The notes: generated by a model not told the origin, from the letters alone. DNA of 64,000 nt from Symbiodinium natans (GCA_905221605.1 CAJNDS010001535.1:348368-412367); one strand, 5' to 3'; positions 18,803 to 29,891 are shown, counted from the stretch's first letter. Made by a program: numbers and translations.

Positions 18803-18909
18803 CCCTAAACCCTAAACCCTAAACCCTAAACCCTAAACCCTAAACCCTAAACCAGGATGTCGCTGCGTGCCCCTTTTTTTGGGTAGCCATCGGCCCACAA
18901 AACTGCCAG

Positions 18910-18970
18910 GCCACTGGTGCGGCAGATCTTTCCGGGGGTCGTGCGGATCCCCGCCCAGCTGCTCGACTTG
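18910..18970 (+). CDS. candidate exon
   Basis: The acceptor is ctgccag and the donor GTACAAGTC. It reads PLVRQIFPGVVRIPAQLLDL, a convincing globular peptide. It lies between a CCCTAAA array and a TTTAGGG array (19010-19088). Since the copia element sits just upstream, it lies in an intron of this gene. Confidence 0.5.
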
Positions 18971-19368
18971 GTACAAGTCTTGATGCAAGAGTGATGCTCC
19001 AAGGTTGAGGGTTTAGGGTTTAGGGGTTTAGGGGTTAGGGGTTTAGGGGTTTAGGGGTTTCGGGGTTAGGGGTTTAGGGTTTAGGGAAAATGGGTCAACA
19101 AGGAGTGCAGGTAGGTAGATGAAGCAGAGTCCCTACTGTCATCCTGGCTACGCGAGGTATGGTGCTGAAATGCTCTGGTCTCAGTCGCCTCTTGATTGCT
19201 GCACCTCTGCCAAAAGTGGTATCTTCAGAGGCCAAACCTGCCATTGATGCTCGTGGAAATGAAGGACCTGCGTTTGGCTGAGTACTGCTGGGGTTGGAAC
19301 AATTACCATTATGGTATCCCTTATGGTCCCTACATAATTATACTATAATAACCCTCAAAACCCTAAAG

Positions 19369-19476
19369 GCCCGCGGCGTATCTGCTACGCCGGCAGGACC
19401 TGCCGCCCGTGTCCTACGAGAAGGAGGCGTTTGCAGCAACCTCCGGGTACCAGATCACCCGCCTGAGCCTTGGAAG
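19369..19476 (+). CDS. candidate exon
   Basis: The acceptor ccctaaag comes directly from a telomere-like unit. It reads YLLRRQDLPPVSYEKEAFAA and on to TSGYQITRLSLG, with donor GTTGCCGAGG. Codon content and peptide are convincing. The product is not recognised. Confidence 0.5.
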
Positions 19477-19860
19477 GTTGCCGAGGTGTTGTCCAAGCTG
19501 GTATGTGTTGCGAAGCCAACTTTAACAAGTGTTTTCGGCGATAAAAAAGCACAGACGCTTCGTGTTGGTGGAAAAAGCCTTCCACAAAACAGCTCCCTTG
19601 AGTAAAAACCCGTGAGGAGCGGCCTCAAAGGCGGCCCTGCGCTGCAGGCTCCAGGCTTCTGTGGAGGCTCCGCGGAGCCTTCTCGGAAGTTTCTGTCTTC
19701 AGGGTTTGGGGTAGTTTAGGGTTTCGGGCGGTTTCGGGTTTGTTTAGGGTTTAGTGTTTGGGGTTCAGGGTTCAGGGTTTAGGGTTTAGCGTTCAGGGCC
19801 TTCGACGTCTTTTTTTTCGGGTTCCCCTGTTCGGCAGTTCATAGTGTGCGTGGCCCGCAG

Positions 19861-19920
19861 GTTGCAGTGGACGCGTCTGTGCTCCATCCGCCGCTCCCGT
19901 ATCTGCCCAAGATGTTCATG
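19861..19920 (+). CDS. candidate exon with GTTTAGGG donor
   Basis: The acceptor is ggcccgcag. It reads VAVDASVLHPPLPYLPKMFM, and the donor is exactly ATG|GTTTAGGG. A family A MITE begins 10 bp into the intron. Confidence 0.5.
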
Positions 19921-19929
19921 GTTTAGGGT

Positions 19930-20020
19930 TGTCCCCCTTCTGCTCACAGTCCTTAATGGGGGGGGGGGGGGCACTCTAATCCCATTTTAAGGACTGTTAG
20001 TATAAAGGGGGAACATCCCA
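19930..20020. mobile_element. MITE family A copy
   Basis: Palindromic element. The left arm is GTCCCCCTTCTGCTCACAGTCCTTAATGG (imperfect), and the right arm is TTAAGGACTGTTAG then AAAGGGGGAACATCCC, with a G-run in the middle. It has the same arms as the copies at 51787 and 57692. Confidence 0.7.
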
Positions 20021-20370
20021 AGTTCAGGGTTCAGGGGCCTTTGGCTTCCAAGGAATTGCCCAGAAAATCGCGAGAATGCAAACAGCTAGAAAGAGTCGAG
20101 CTTGCGGGAGCTCCACGAGTGAATGGTGCCCCTCAACACTGGTGCCGCCTTCCTTGACTGAGCCCTAAACCCAAACCCTAAACCCTAAACCCTGAACCCT
20201 AAACCCTGAACCCTAATCCCTGAACCCTGAACCCTGAACCCCAAACCCTAAACCAGAATTAATCAACCGAGGACGACCCCTGCTGCGGGTTCGGAAGACT
20301 GGCCGGGAGTGCTCTGCCACGCATCTCCTTCTGCCGTGGGCGGCCCGTGACGTTTGTCAACTCCCTGCAG

Positions 20371-20446
20371 CTGCGATGACGTGGTTGGGACAGTGGAATT
20401 GTGGCAGCAAGTTCTTAGATCCTGAGCTTCATGCATCAGTTCCAAG
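20371..20446 (+). CDS. candidate exon
   Basis: The acceptor is ctccctgcag and the consensus donor GTGAGCGC. It reads MTWLGQWNCGSKFLDPELHA. The donor strength and peptide support it. A longer read-through past 20446 is also open. Confidence 0.45.
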
Positions 20447-20745
20447 GTGAGCGCAGCTGTGAAGACCAATGGGACGCCCTCGCCTCGAGCAACATGGAGT
20501 CTGCCCACGGTTTGCGGTTGGAGTTTTGTACGCTCGGTGCTCAAAAGCCGTCAGGTCGTGGGCAACAGATGCTGTAGTGCAAATCTCCGTCGATGCCGGC
20601 CTCAGTTGGCCTCCGACCCAGTTCCTGCAGTGCTGACTGCATGCTTCCTTGGTGGTCCCTACCCCTGAGGTCGGGGACGTCAGATCCTGCCATCGTGACT
20701 TTGGTCGGTCGGAGGCCAAGATGGGCCAGGCATTGGCTAACTTGC

Positions 20746-20835
20746 CAATTATTATTATGATTTTGATTATAATGATTATTCTTATTACTATTATTATTAT
20801 TATTATTATTATTATGATTATCATTGTTAGTAGTA
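20746..20835. repeat. (ATT)n-type microsatellite
   Basis: About 90 bp of ATT/TTA units with substitutions. A 276-aa minus-strand open frame crosses it as poly-Ile and is not supported. Confidence 0.8.
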
Positions 20836-21001
20836 CTACTATTATTGTTAGTGGCCCAACAGCTCTGTCCTTTTGGGTGTTGTTCTGCGGTCTCCGCGCC
20901 GGCCTGAGGCCCCGATGCGGTGAAGGTGACGGGCCTGCTGCCAAAGGCTCCCCGCATGCTTCGCAAGTGGGGGGGGCAAAAGGGACTTCACTGGGGCCTC
21001 T

Positions 21002-21418
21002 GTGACAGAGACGTCGAAGAGCTTTGGAGCTGGGGAGGTGAGGCTTTCCAGCGTAGTGTCCGGCACCAAGGGGGCGGGAAGTTTCTTGCTCTGGACTCTG
21101 GATGAGGGTGGTCACTTTGTGGAAAGCAATGGGCTGCGTGTCAGATTCTCTAGACTTCTCCAGGCCCGCCAACATCTCCGTACTGGGAGTCGGCTTCGGC
21201 ATTCTCCGTGCCGTCCATGGCTGAGAGCACGGGAGGTCTTTGCGCCGCCTGACAGCCACGTGGTCCTCGTAGGGAAGTCTGGTAGACTAGGGCTTGTTGA
21301 GATTTCTTCAGGTCAGCATGGTGAAACCTCTGCATCTGATGTGCACGCCCTTTCAAGGCCCTTCAGCGTGGACAGAACAGCGGCGCTTCTTTGGAATGTG
21401 TCGGAAGCTTGTTTCTGA
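21002..21418 (+). CDS. uncertain coding block
   Basis: An open frame of 138 codons reads ETSKSFGAGEVRLSSVV near its start and FLLWTLDEGGHFVESNGL later, closed by TGA. A minus-strand frame overlaps it. No telomere-like array lies within several hundred bases, unlike most exons here. It could be a terminal exon or chance. Confidence 0.25.
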   Translation: MTETSKSFGAGEVRLSSVVSGTKGAGSFLLWTLDEGGHFVESNGLRVRFSRLLQARQHLRTGSRLRHSPCRPWLRAREVFAPPDSHVVLVGKSGRLGLVEISSGQHGETSASDVHALSRPFSVDRTAALLWNVSEACF

Positions 21419-22281
21419 CCCCTTCCAATGGCCACTGCTAAGATTTGTATACCTTTGCTGCCGGCTCGTGCGTCCTTGGACCTGGCAAGGTTTGGCTACC
21501 GGGCACTGTGAGTACGCGTCTGCAGAGCCTTTGCCGGGTGCGACTTGACCCGGCTTCCAACACTGCATGTCACATCCATGTGCAGAGAGCACAAGGATGA
21601 AGAGAGTATTTGGCTCACGATTTTGACTGGGATGTTGTCGAAAGCTCGTTTGGGGCACCAAGCATCTCAACAACGAATAGGCAGAGATTATCCCGCCAAA
21701 CATGCCAGACTCCTGCAATCATCCTCAACGACACCCTGATCAGCTGCCATGGACTCAACTGAGTACATCACTGTTGTGCTTGTGAAAGAGGTGATTGGTA
21801 TGAACTGCAAGAATGTGAAGGATGAGCCGTAGCTGTCAGCACTAACAGTCCTCAAGAGGCCCTCAAATGCTCGGTTTCCCCAAAGCACACGCAGGAGGGT
21901 TCAGGTGATGAAGCGGGTTTCAGGAATCGGCTCTAAGGTTCGGGGGTGCTGTCGGAGCCTAAGTGAGCCGCACGAGGTCCCGAGCCTCCCAGCGTGGAGT
22001 GTATGCAGCAGCGGGGGAGCGCCAGCTACCAGGCAATGTTGAGCATCTGTATATGCATTTGCAAGATAGAATGAAGACATTCACATATATGTATACGCAT
22101 GTATGCTCGTATGTCATGCCATACATTCGGTCTATTTCTGCTGGGCGTTGCAGTACGAACTGAGAGTGCAGGTGACCGCAATGGACGTGTCGGAGACTTG
22201 GTTCCCAGCCCCTCCAAACGAAGGTGAAGCGAGGGCTACGGACAACCTCATGATTCCACCCCGGTCCTCCGCCGAGGCGAT

Positions 22282-22575
22282 ATGAAATCCAAGGGGCCAG
22301 CACGAACCTGGCTGGGACCCAAGCTCGTGAAGCGAGGCTCTCAACTAGTTTTCGAGCAGCTAGAGACGGAGTGCGAGGTTCTACCCTGCGAAGTGTCTGA
22401 CGACCCCGACAGCTGCTTGCACGTGATCGTGCCAGTACCTGCTGTGCAGCAGGCTGTGCCCTGGTCCACTGTGGCCGACTTGCTGCAGTATGCTCCGTTT
22501 GCTTCGCAGGCAACTTACACGGTTCCAGAAACCGGCGGCGAGGTCATCTTCGAGGCGTGGCTGAAGCAATTGTAG
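22282..22575 (+). CDS. candidate terminal exon
   Basis: An open frame to TAG reads KLVKRGSQLVFEQLETECEV then VIVPVPAVQQAVPWSTVADL and ends EVIFEAWLKQL. The acidic, well-mixed composition suggests real protein. The exact acceptor is unclear (several AGs near 22330-22360). The product is not recognised. Confidence 0.45.
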   Translation: MKSKGPARTWLGPKLVKRGSQLVFEQLETECEVLPCEVSDDPDSCLHVIVPVPAVQQAVPWSTVADLLQYAPFASQATYTVPETGGEVIFEAWLKQL

Positions 22576-22825
22576 CCTGAGTGGGTAGCCTAGAGTTGGT
22601 TCTGTGAGAGTTGCCTCGCTCTCTCTCATGAAGATGTCGGGGAGCAGGTTGCTGGCTTGGATTCGGCTGCCGACGGCCTCTCGCCCAGCCTGGAGCATTT
22701 CGCGCCTTGTTTCTTGTGTTCTGTGAGTCTGCGCCGCCTTCCTCGGTTCAGCCCTAAACCCTAAACCGTAAACCCTGAACCCTAAACCCTAAACCCTGAG
22801 CCCTAAACCCTAAACCCTGAACCAG

Positions 22826-22975
22826 GTCTCTTGAGTCTGCTCTGCCGCTTCCGGCATGCTGCTAGCATCCTGGGGCCGATGTTCACCCAGCCCTACCTGA
22901 CTGCCGCGAGACGGCAGGCAAGAGGCTTTCCCAAGGCGTTCTCGAAGCCCCCGTTCCCCAAAGCCGCCGGGAATA
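22826..22975 (+). CDS. candidate exon
   Basis: The acceptor is gaaccag, after a CCCTAAA array. It reads LLSLLCRFRHAASILGPMFT and continues with a basic stretch to KPPFPKAAGN, with donor GTAGAAAG. The product is not recognised. Confidence 0.45.
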
Positions 22976-23353
22976 GTAGAAAGATAGCTAAATACATATA
23001 CAATATACATATTATACATGAATACATGAGTACAGAAATAACAACGACAATATTCATGCTAATAGTAGTACACTATAGTAACAATACTACCGCCCTTGCC
23101 GTTCCCTATCCTTGCAGGCCTCCACAGTGACCTGCACTTCCCCAGACTGGTCTCTTCCTTGGGCTTCCTCTCTTGCGCCCCTGGGGCCTCTTGGGCCTCT
23201 TCAACCCATGCCCAGGAACACCAGCCTTGCTGGCGGCTTTGGTGCACGGTCTGAGAAGGGATCTGCAGTGTTTAGGGTTTAGGGCTCAGGGTTTTAGGGT
23301 TTAGGGTTTAGGGCTCAGTGCCCTGAGCAGTTTTGCGGAGACTCTTTCTTGAG

Positions 23354-23664
23354 GCCACGGCCTCACCCATCGGACGGATGAGGCCTGCTTGGCGCGTGCC
23401 ATATGGCCGTGCCCAGAAGCTTCCGCGGAAACCTTCCAAAAATTCTGTCAGCCCGAGCCAACTCCTCATGCCTTCATCGTCCAGGAGTGGTGGTGGTTGG
23501 TCGATGTGGCACTGGACTCGTCATCTCCATCCTGGCTACCCACCGCTCCTGCAAAGGCATGGGGCGACGTCATGCTGTCTGCAACGTTTAAGCTGTGTCA
23601 GCAATTCCTCGGTCGCCACCTGAGAGCAGCTTCAGGTGAACATCAGCAGATGGGCGCTGATTGA
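23354..23664 (+). CDS. candidate terminal exon, about 103 aa
   Basis: After ttcttgag the frame reads THRTDEACLARAIWPCPEAS, FIVQEWWWLVDVALD and WGDVMLSATFKLCQQFLG to a TGA. Two other + frames overlap partly but look less protein-like. A TTTAGGG array lies just upstream. No family is recognised. Confidence 0.45.
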
Positions 23665-24248
23665 CAGAAGCCCACATCCTATTGTGGCCGTGATGTGGAG
23701 CAGCATTGTAGAATCACCGGCGTTCGGAGTGCTTCTGTGATTATCCCTGTTTACATAAATCTGACTGATATCTTGTTAAAGAATACAGCAACATTCCTAC
23801 ATGTCAACGATTGTTGACGTGCCAGTCCACATGCAAAACACGAGGTGTGAGCCCTCCGCCTTGGGAAAACACCACGGTCGAAGAGGCACGCTCCCGACGT
23901 ATGTCACGTGAGGTCGGGGGCTTGAGGCTGAGGGAGATATTTGAATGATTTGACTTCGAAGGTTTAGGGACATCGGTCGACAGTCGAGTTGCTTCCTAGT
24001 GCTTGCAAACTCGGTCAACTTTTTGCACTGCAGCCAGCAGGCCAATAAGAAACTCGGGTGTAGGGTTGGGTTGAGGCTGAGTGCTCGGGGTTACCGGCCC
24101 TCGCACCCGCCAGGAGCCGAAGGCGCCATCCACATGCCACTCCCCCGGGCACCTCAGCAGCTTTGGGCTCATCCGATGCCGCAACCGATGTCCGAGGCTG
24201 GTGGTACAACCATTCGTCCAAGGACTGCCTGGTCATCCAACCGAGTGA

Positions 24249-24358
24249 ACTACCATTTGCTTAAGAGCCCCAAAAGAATGAAACACAAGAATCCCTAGAT
24301 TACCCTTATAAGGAAAAGTACTTGTTATTTGTTGGGGGATTCTTAAGCAAATAGTAGT
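24249..24358. mobile_element. palindromic MITE-like element
   Basis: The left arm TACCATTTGCTTAAGA is matched by the right arm TCTTAAGCAAATAGTA about 90 bp away. The AT-rich middle contains CCCTTATAAGG. It is non-coding. Confidence 0.55.
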
Positions 24359-24565
24359 GAAACCCCTGGGATGATGCATTTGCAGCCTGCAGGACATTAC
24401 TTCGACGACTGGGCCTTTGCATGAGCTGGTCGAAGCCCTGAAGCCTGTGCTCCTGGTGGGGGTCTGGCCCTGAGATCTGTCCCTAAACCCTAAACCCTAG
24501 ACCCCAAACCCTAAACCCTAAACCCTAAAACCTAAACCCTAAACCCTCTAAAGAGAGGTTGAGGG

Positions 24566-24669
24566 TCACTGGGACACTATGAATCTGAGGATGGAACCAT
24601 GGTCTGCAACTCAAGCATGGGAGATGGCGGTGGAGGCACGATGCTCTGTGCCGCACTGGCTGTGCCAGT
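24566..24669 (+). CDS. candidate exon, frame ambiguous
   Basis: The block ends at a GTGAGATT donor (cca|gtgagatt). One frame reads GHYESEDGTMVCNSSMGDGG and another HWDTMNLRMEPWSATQAWEM; both are open and plausible. A CCCTAAA array precedes it. Confidence 0.35.
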
Positions 24670-25780
24670 GAGATTTCATGGGGCACACTGCTTTGTATGC
24701 TGCTGCTTCGGGCGCATCACTCCTCTGCCGTGAGGCCTGCCAGCATGGTCACCTGCAGACACGCGGAAAGAAGGCAGCCCCCAGCCGTCACAGATTTCAG
24801 GGATGCAGGCAGATCAAGACCAAGATTCACTTCACCAGTGGGCACGGTCTGCTCCAATCTCAACCGCCCGTAATGCCTGCCAGCCTGGACTCCAAACCCC
24901 CAAAAGCCCTAGACTTCGAACCCTAGAGCTAGCTGAACATGCTCGGCACAGGCTTGGATCTGGCTGTGGCGACCGAGGGGCTGGGGTCCGAGCATGTGCG
25001 AAGAAGCTCTTTCCTGATTTTTGTAGGCTTCAGAGTCTTTACAAGCTGTTCGCCTGGTGGAGCACTTGAGCACACTGTAGCCTACAAATGTCTGCAGATG
25101 CAAAGCCCCCGCCACTGTGAGCGGCCGACAGAGGTCTGACTTCATCCGCCTGCAGGGACAGACCCTGTCGGGCAACTGGAAGGCTTCACGGATCTGTGGA
25201 TCTTCTGCGCAGGTTTTTGAACCCGGAAGCTTCTGTGTTCTTCCTTGAAGAAGGTGGCATCAGCCCTCGACGTGATGGAACCAGGCGCCAGAAGAGTCTC
25301 TTGGGGTGACGGGGATGCCGGGCTTTGGGGAGGCCACGCGGTGCCAGCTTTGGTGCCAACCTTCGCCATTGCCTCCGGCCCAGGAAGCTGCGGGCCTGCG
25401 GTGTAAAATGAGCCCCCATGTCATCCCATGTCCCAGACTCCAGTCTTGAGGTACCCAGCTTCTTGGATCCGGAGGACTTGCCGGAGGCTGTCCGCGTGCT
25501 TAGAGGTTTGCAGGGCCTTGCCTGGGATGTGAGGGCGTGAGCACGGACCCGTTGCGTTCTGGAACTCTGTGCCTGCGCCATTCCCCCAACTCGTATGACT
25601 CGTATGTCATCTCACAGGCAAAGATCGGTGAAGAGAAGAGACCATCAACCTCCAGTTTTCTCCAGCGACATGCACGCAGAACCCGCCGCACCCCTGCTCC
25701 GTTGAGAGGCGGCAATGCTCGTCGGGTACGGATTTTCTGGCAAGTGGTGGCGGCAGCCTTATCGTCTCCGCATGCATCAA

Positions 25781-25985
25781 CTCCGAATCGATACCTGGAA
25801 CGCGGGATCTCTTCTTTGAGGGATGCTCGCAGCCGGGTTGTGTTCAGGAATTCTAGCCTGAGTTCGGGGATTTCAACAGACTCCACCCAGGACTTGCCGC
25901 TGGACCTCCATGAACATCAAAGAGGAGCCCTATCGGTACTTGGGTACAGTGGTCAACAACACCGCCGGTAGCCAAGCCCGAGTTC
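25781..25985 (+). pseudogene. possible LINE (non-LTR retrotransposon) remnant
   Basis: LRIDTWNAGSLL (25781-25816) resembles the opening strand of LINE endonucleases. YRYLGTVVNN (about 25933-25962) resembles the conserved YLG element near the end of LINE reverse transcriptases. Stops and frame changes separate them, so this would be a heavily deleted relic. It is short and uncertain. Confidence 0.25.
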
Positions 25986-26204
25986 TTGGGGGCTCCTAAG
26001 CCCCCAAACCCTCAGCCCCAAACCCCCAGACCCTCAACCCTCAACCCTCAACGCCTACCCTACACGCGAATCCCCAAGACCTAAACCCAACCCCGAACCC
26101 GAAAGCCTACACCCCAAACCCTAAACCCCCAAACCCTAGATCCTGAGTTTCATCCACTCTAACCCTAAACCCTAAACCCTAAACCCTAAACCCGAGGCCC
26201 TCAG

Positions 26205-26279
26205 CTGCCCATTGCCTTTGGAGCTCAACCGCACAGCCGTGGCCGGAGCCAAGACCAGGCCGGCTTGAAATGTCTTAGG
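26205..26279 (+). CDS. candidate exon with GTTTAGGG donor
   Basis: The acceptor is gccctcag, after a CCCTAAA array. It reads LPIAFGAQPHSRGRSQDQAG and ends AGG|GTTTAGGG. Confidence 0.4.
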
Positions 26280-26367
26280 GTTTAGGGTTTAGGGTTTAGG
26301 GCCCCAGAAGTCACAGGGCCATAGGGGGGTAAACGGTTTAAGATCCTTAAGCTTGCACGGCGTTCAG

Positions 26368-26422
26368 AAGTCAAACTCGCAGATGCCATTCCAGCACCCC
26401 AGAATCTTCCAGCGTACGGGCC
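26368..26422 (+). CDS. candidate exon
   Basis: The acceptor is ggcgttcag and the consensus donor GTGAGTCC. It reads VKLADAIPAPQNLPAYG. The donor is among the best in the window. Confidence 0.45.
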
Positions 26423-26512
26423 GTGAGTCCTGCGCGAAAGAGATCGCAGTGTAATCGCTGATGCTTCTTCATAAGCATATGGAGGCTTACGACTTACGAT
26501 ATTGGGGTACCT

Positions 26513-26600
26513 TATTGGGGTCCTTATTATAAGGGATCATGGGGGGGTACCTTATTGGGGTCCTTGTAATGAAGGGGATCCTACGATTTGGGGGTCTGGA
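26513..26600. repeat. dispersed repeat, family B (tandem double copy)
   Basis: The unit GGGGTACCTTATTGGGGTCC appears twice in a row, followed by CCTACGATTTGGGGGTCT, matching copies near 1132, 43256 and 47518. Confidence 0.6.
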
Positions 26601-26823
26601 AGCAGGTGGAAGCTGCAAGCCATGGTGGAGACACCACCCACAGCCACTCTGCCCTTGGTCGGGGCCCAAAGAGGGGTTCAACCCCTCTAAACCCTAAGCC
26701 CTAAGCCCTAAGCCCTAAACCCTAAACCCTAACCCCTAACCCCTAAACCCTAAACCCTAAACCACGAAAGTAAGCAAAGATGTGCCCGCTTTATCACCCT
26801 TCCGATTTTTGACACCGGCTGAG

Positions 26824-26906
26824 GTTGCAGAGGTGCTTCCCCTCTCGTCGAAGCAGTTTCTGGCTCCACCGACAGATTGGGGACGAGGCCCTGTGGGTCG
26901 ATTTCA
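26824..26906 (+). CDS. candidate exon
   Basis: The acceptor is ccggctgag and the donor GTTGAGCAG. It reads VAEVLPLSSKQFLAPPTDWG and on to RGPVGRF. The peptide is plausible, with no family recognised. Confidence 0.4.
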
Positions 26907-27083
26907 GTTGAGCAGCTTCAGTCTAGAGAGAGAAGATTCCCGAAAGATTTCGTGGAGAGGTGATTGCTTGCAGCAGATCGATGTCTACTCTTTTCGCTTT
27001 GGCCTGTGCCCCAGCACTTGGGACAGCTGGCAGTGCGCGAGGCCTGTGCGATCGTTTGCAGTTTGAGTTGCCATCAGCACCAG

Positions 27084-27147
27084 GCACCACGTGTGCGTGC
27101 GTGTTCGCGAAGCCTTCTCCGAGGTCCGTGTGACCGACGCCCTGTGA
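27084..27147 (+). CDS. candidate terminal exon
   Basis: After caccag the frame reads HHVCVRVREAFSEVRVTDAL and stops at TGA (27145). It is short, and another frame is open through part of it. Confidence 0.35.
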
Positions 27148-27321
27148 CATGTGCCACGAGCTGAGAATCTTGCAGACGGCAGCCAGAGGTTTGGCAGGTC
27201 GTGACAGAGACATCATGTTTGTAATAGATGCTATACATTATATATTAGACATTACCATATGTATTCTTTATTATGTAGATTATACATTATATATTATACA
27301 CTATATATTATACAGTTGAAG

Positions 27322-27422
27322 GCGCAGCCTGCATGTCGGCTGATCTCCCTGCCGCGGCCTTTGGTTTGATTGTGGAGCTGACGGATAAAGGGGGCCTGCG
27401 CCGAAAGCGCCATCATGAAGAG
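27322..27422 (+). CDS. candidate exon
   Basis: After cagttgaag it reads CMSADLPAAAFGLIVELTDK and on to GGLRRKRHHEE. The donor is not clear. An AT-rich stretch (27220-27315) precedes it. Confidence 0.4.
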
Positions 27423-27816
27423 GGCTGTTGGGCGGGTTCGAGTTGTCAGGCGCGTGGGGTTGCGGGAAATTGGAAGCTTGGGGGGGGGGGGGGTTGGAGA
27501 GTCGGAGCTTTGAGTTGCTGGACGACGTTGGTTGCACTTGCACTTTAGCATTTGAAAGCAGCATGGCGATCGTGTAACGGTACCTCAGGTCTTGCCCGGT
27601 ATGGGGTGCTAGGAGGTGGCAGGGCAAACGCAGCTACATCCACACTCGCTGAGTGAACGCCCAAGCTTCAAATGAGGACGGGTGCGGAAGAGGACAGCAT
27701 CAACGCAGGCGTGGGCGTTGCAGGTTCAGGGTCGTGGGTGAAGCACAATTGGTTCCAACCCCTAAACCCTAAACCCTAAACCCAAAACCCTAAACCCTAA
27801 ACCCTAAACCCTGGAG

Positions 27817-27912
27817 AGCTTTGCGATGAGAACCTTTTCCACTGAAGCTCCGGGAGGCCTTGGGTCTGCGCTGCGCGACGACCTGCAGGACGTGGCCTGG
27901 ACGGCTGCAGAG
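27817..27912 (+). CDS. candidate exon (GC-AG intron follows)
   Basis: The acceptor is ccctggag, after a CCCTAAA array. It reads SFAMRTFSTEAPGGLGSALR and ends DVAWTAAE at GAG|GCCTGA, in phase 0 with the exon at 28083. The intron 27913-28082 starts GC and ends TTGCAG. Confidence 0.45.
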
Positions 27913-28082
27913 GCCTGAACAATCCCATCATTCTACTATCTTATTATACATATATCTATTATATAGATAGCATATCATATTCAAGGTAATATAATATAGT
28001 GTGTATATATATATATATAAGTAGATGTATCTTTTACTTTATCAGCACGTGCCCCCCCCCCTCCCCACCCGATGTGTTGCAG

Positions 28083-28148
28083 GTGCTCAGTGCAGACATG
28101 CAGGGCGAGGTCCTCTGCGACATGGAGTCGGCCCTGCGCCGGGCGCTT
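28083..28148 (+). CDS. candidate exon
   Basis: The acceptor is tgtgttgcag with a C-rich tract upstream. It reads VLSADMQGEVLCDMESALRR, with a possible donor at GTCGGGAG. It joins in phase to 27817-27912. Confidence 0.45.
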
Positions 28149-28307
28149 GTCGGGAGAGCTTGGGGAAGGGGATACTTGTGGTTTGGAGGGCCCAGCGAGA
28201 TTCGATGGCTTTGGGCTATTTCGGGCATGCTCGGCTGCTCTTTGCTTGTTTCTTCCTCATCTGCACGGAAGCTTGCGGCTTGTTCAAGCCAGCAGCCAAC
28301 AGCCCAG

Positions 28308-28375
28308 GTCGAGCACCGGTGCCCATGTCAGCGTCTCTGCCTGGGCCCAAGCCTGTGAGCATCCTGCAGGAGAAT
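28308..28375 (+). CDS. candidate exon
   Basis: The acceptor is cagcccag and the donor GTTAGTGG. It reads APVPMSASLPGPKPVSILQE. A second frame is open; this one is preferred for composition. Confidence 0.4.
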
Positions 28376-28988
28376 GTTAGTGGGGGGGAGGGGTATAGTT
28401 GCTTGCTGAGCCCCTGTCAATGCCCTCAGGAATGCCAGCCGCCCGTTCCTTGTAGTTGCCATTTGTGACGGTCCGGTTCTCGGATCTTTGTGGGCATCGC
28501 AGCAGCTTTGTTCGCCCCAACTCAGAGGCCTGGGTCGACGCCCACCAGCACGAGTCGCCACAAGCGTTTGGCCCGCTTCCAAGACCCAAGAGCCGAGCAT
28601 GCTGGCCCCGCCTTCCTGCGGAACCCTACGGACTGCCTACGGGCTTCCCCTTGTGTGGCCCTCCACTTGGTGAAGCCGAACAACACTCACCCGCAAGCAT
28701 TCGCAATGGCTTGGAGTCACCTGCATGCACATCCAGGTGGACACCGGCTTGGTCAGTGCGCGTCTCACGGTGCCAGCGCAGAGGGCCACGCTGCGACGCA
28801 GCGCCTGGGGTCTTGCGAGCCTTAGCTTGTTTCCGCTCGATTCCTCCGAGGTCTCGCGGGAACTGCCGGGGCACCAGTACACTGCCAGGTCCTCAGATTG
28901 GATCACAAGGTTCATGCGCCAGGCATGTACCAAGCAGCAGCACTCGCATAGCAACGTCAGCAGCAACGCCAAGCACGCTGGCAAGCAG

Positions 28989-29120
28989 GTTCCTCCTCGG
29001 GCGGGCCTGAAGGTCGTCCTGCCCGACATGCCTCTGCTGGCCGTGGAGGCCCTGAAGATGACACATGATGACACCTTCCTGGCCCAAGTCGTTCTGGACG
29101 CATCTGACCAGGACGGCGAG
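28989..29120 (+). CDS. candidate exon
   Basis: The acceptor is gcaagcag. It reads GLKVVLPDMPLLAVEALKMT and THDDTFLAQVVLDASDQDGE. This is one of the more convincing exons of the 27-29 kb cluster. A minus-strand open frame overlaps but is less protein-like. Confidence 0.5.
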
Positions 29121-29303
29121 GGCAAACGACCCAAGGCATCCAACAAAAATCTGTCATGTCGAGGAAGAGCGCAGGAGAAGTGTAGCCGACATCGAAAGGG
29201 CTGTCTTAGCGGAGCTCCGCGATGAACGTGGCAGGTGTGGTTGGAGACGCCCATGCAAGTGGACCATGCAGAGCAGTACGGAAGCGTGACGTTCTCGATT
29301 GCA

Positions 29304-29345
29304 GCTTGGGCCTCGTCCGCACAACCTGCGGCTTCCAGGCGCTTC
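29304..29345 (+). CDS. candidate short exon with GTTTAGGG donor
   Basis: The acceptor is cgattgcag. It reads LGPRPHNLRLPGA and ends at GCTTC|GTTTAGGG, the start of a long TTTAGGG array. Confidence 0.35.
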
Positions 29346-29814
29346 GTTTAGGGTTTAGGGTCTAGGGTTTAGGGTTTAGGGTTTAGGGTTTTAGGGTTTA
29401 GGGTTTAGCCCATAGGGTTTAGGGTTTTAGGGTTTAGGATTTAGGGTTTCATTGTTTGGACATTTGATGGCCTCTTCTGGCTTCTGATTTTTGACAAAAG
29501 CGCCTCTGCTATTCTGAGGCAGAGACGCAGAGTGCTTCCCTACATCTTGTTGGGCAACCGGCTACATGCGACCTGTCAGGCACACACTGAAATCTACAAG
29601 TGCAGGGCGATCAAAATAATCTCCATTTTTTGCAGGTGGAAAGATGTGAGAGTATGTTCCAACATAGGGATGTCCCCTCAAATAACTCCCCCAAAATGCT
29701 AGAATCCTACTTCCTTCCCCCCAAAAAAAGAAAAGAAGAAGAAGAAGAAGGAGAAGAAGAATAATAAGAAGAAGAATAAGAAGAAGGAATCAGGGATGTG
29801 TGAGGGCAGCACCA

Positions 29815-29891
29815 TGCTGGCAGGTGACCGCAACGTGACGGATGCGGAGCAGGATCCCGTCCAGTGCTTGGCAACCGGGTATGAAGTCGGG
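29815..29891 (+). CDS. candidate exon
   Basis: It reads STMLAGDRNVTDAEQDPVQC and on to LATGYEVG, with donor GTATCCCTC. It is preceded by an A/G-rich (GAA) microsatellite (29727-29787) and followed by a CCCTAAA array. Confidence 0.4.

Noticed and set aside
20429-21259. 276-aa minus-strand ORF
   Set aside because: It crosses an ATT microsatellite as poly-Ile, has low-quality flanks, and is against the + strand direction of neighbouring exons.
28637-29254. 205-aa minus-strand ORF
   Set aside because: It is opposite a better + strand exon (28989-29120). Its composition looks like an antisense frame.
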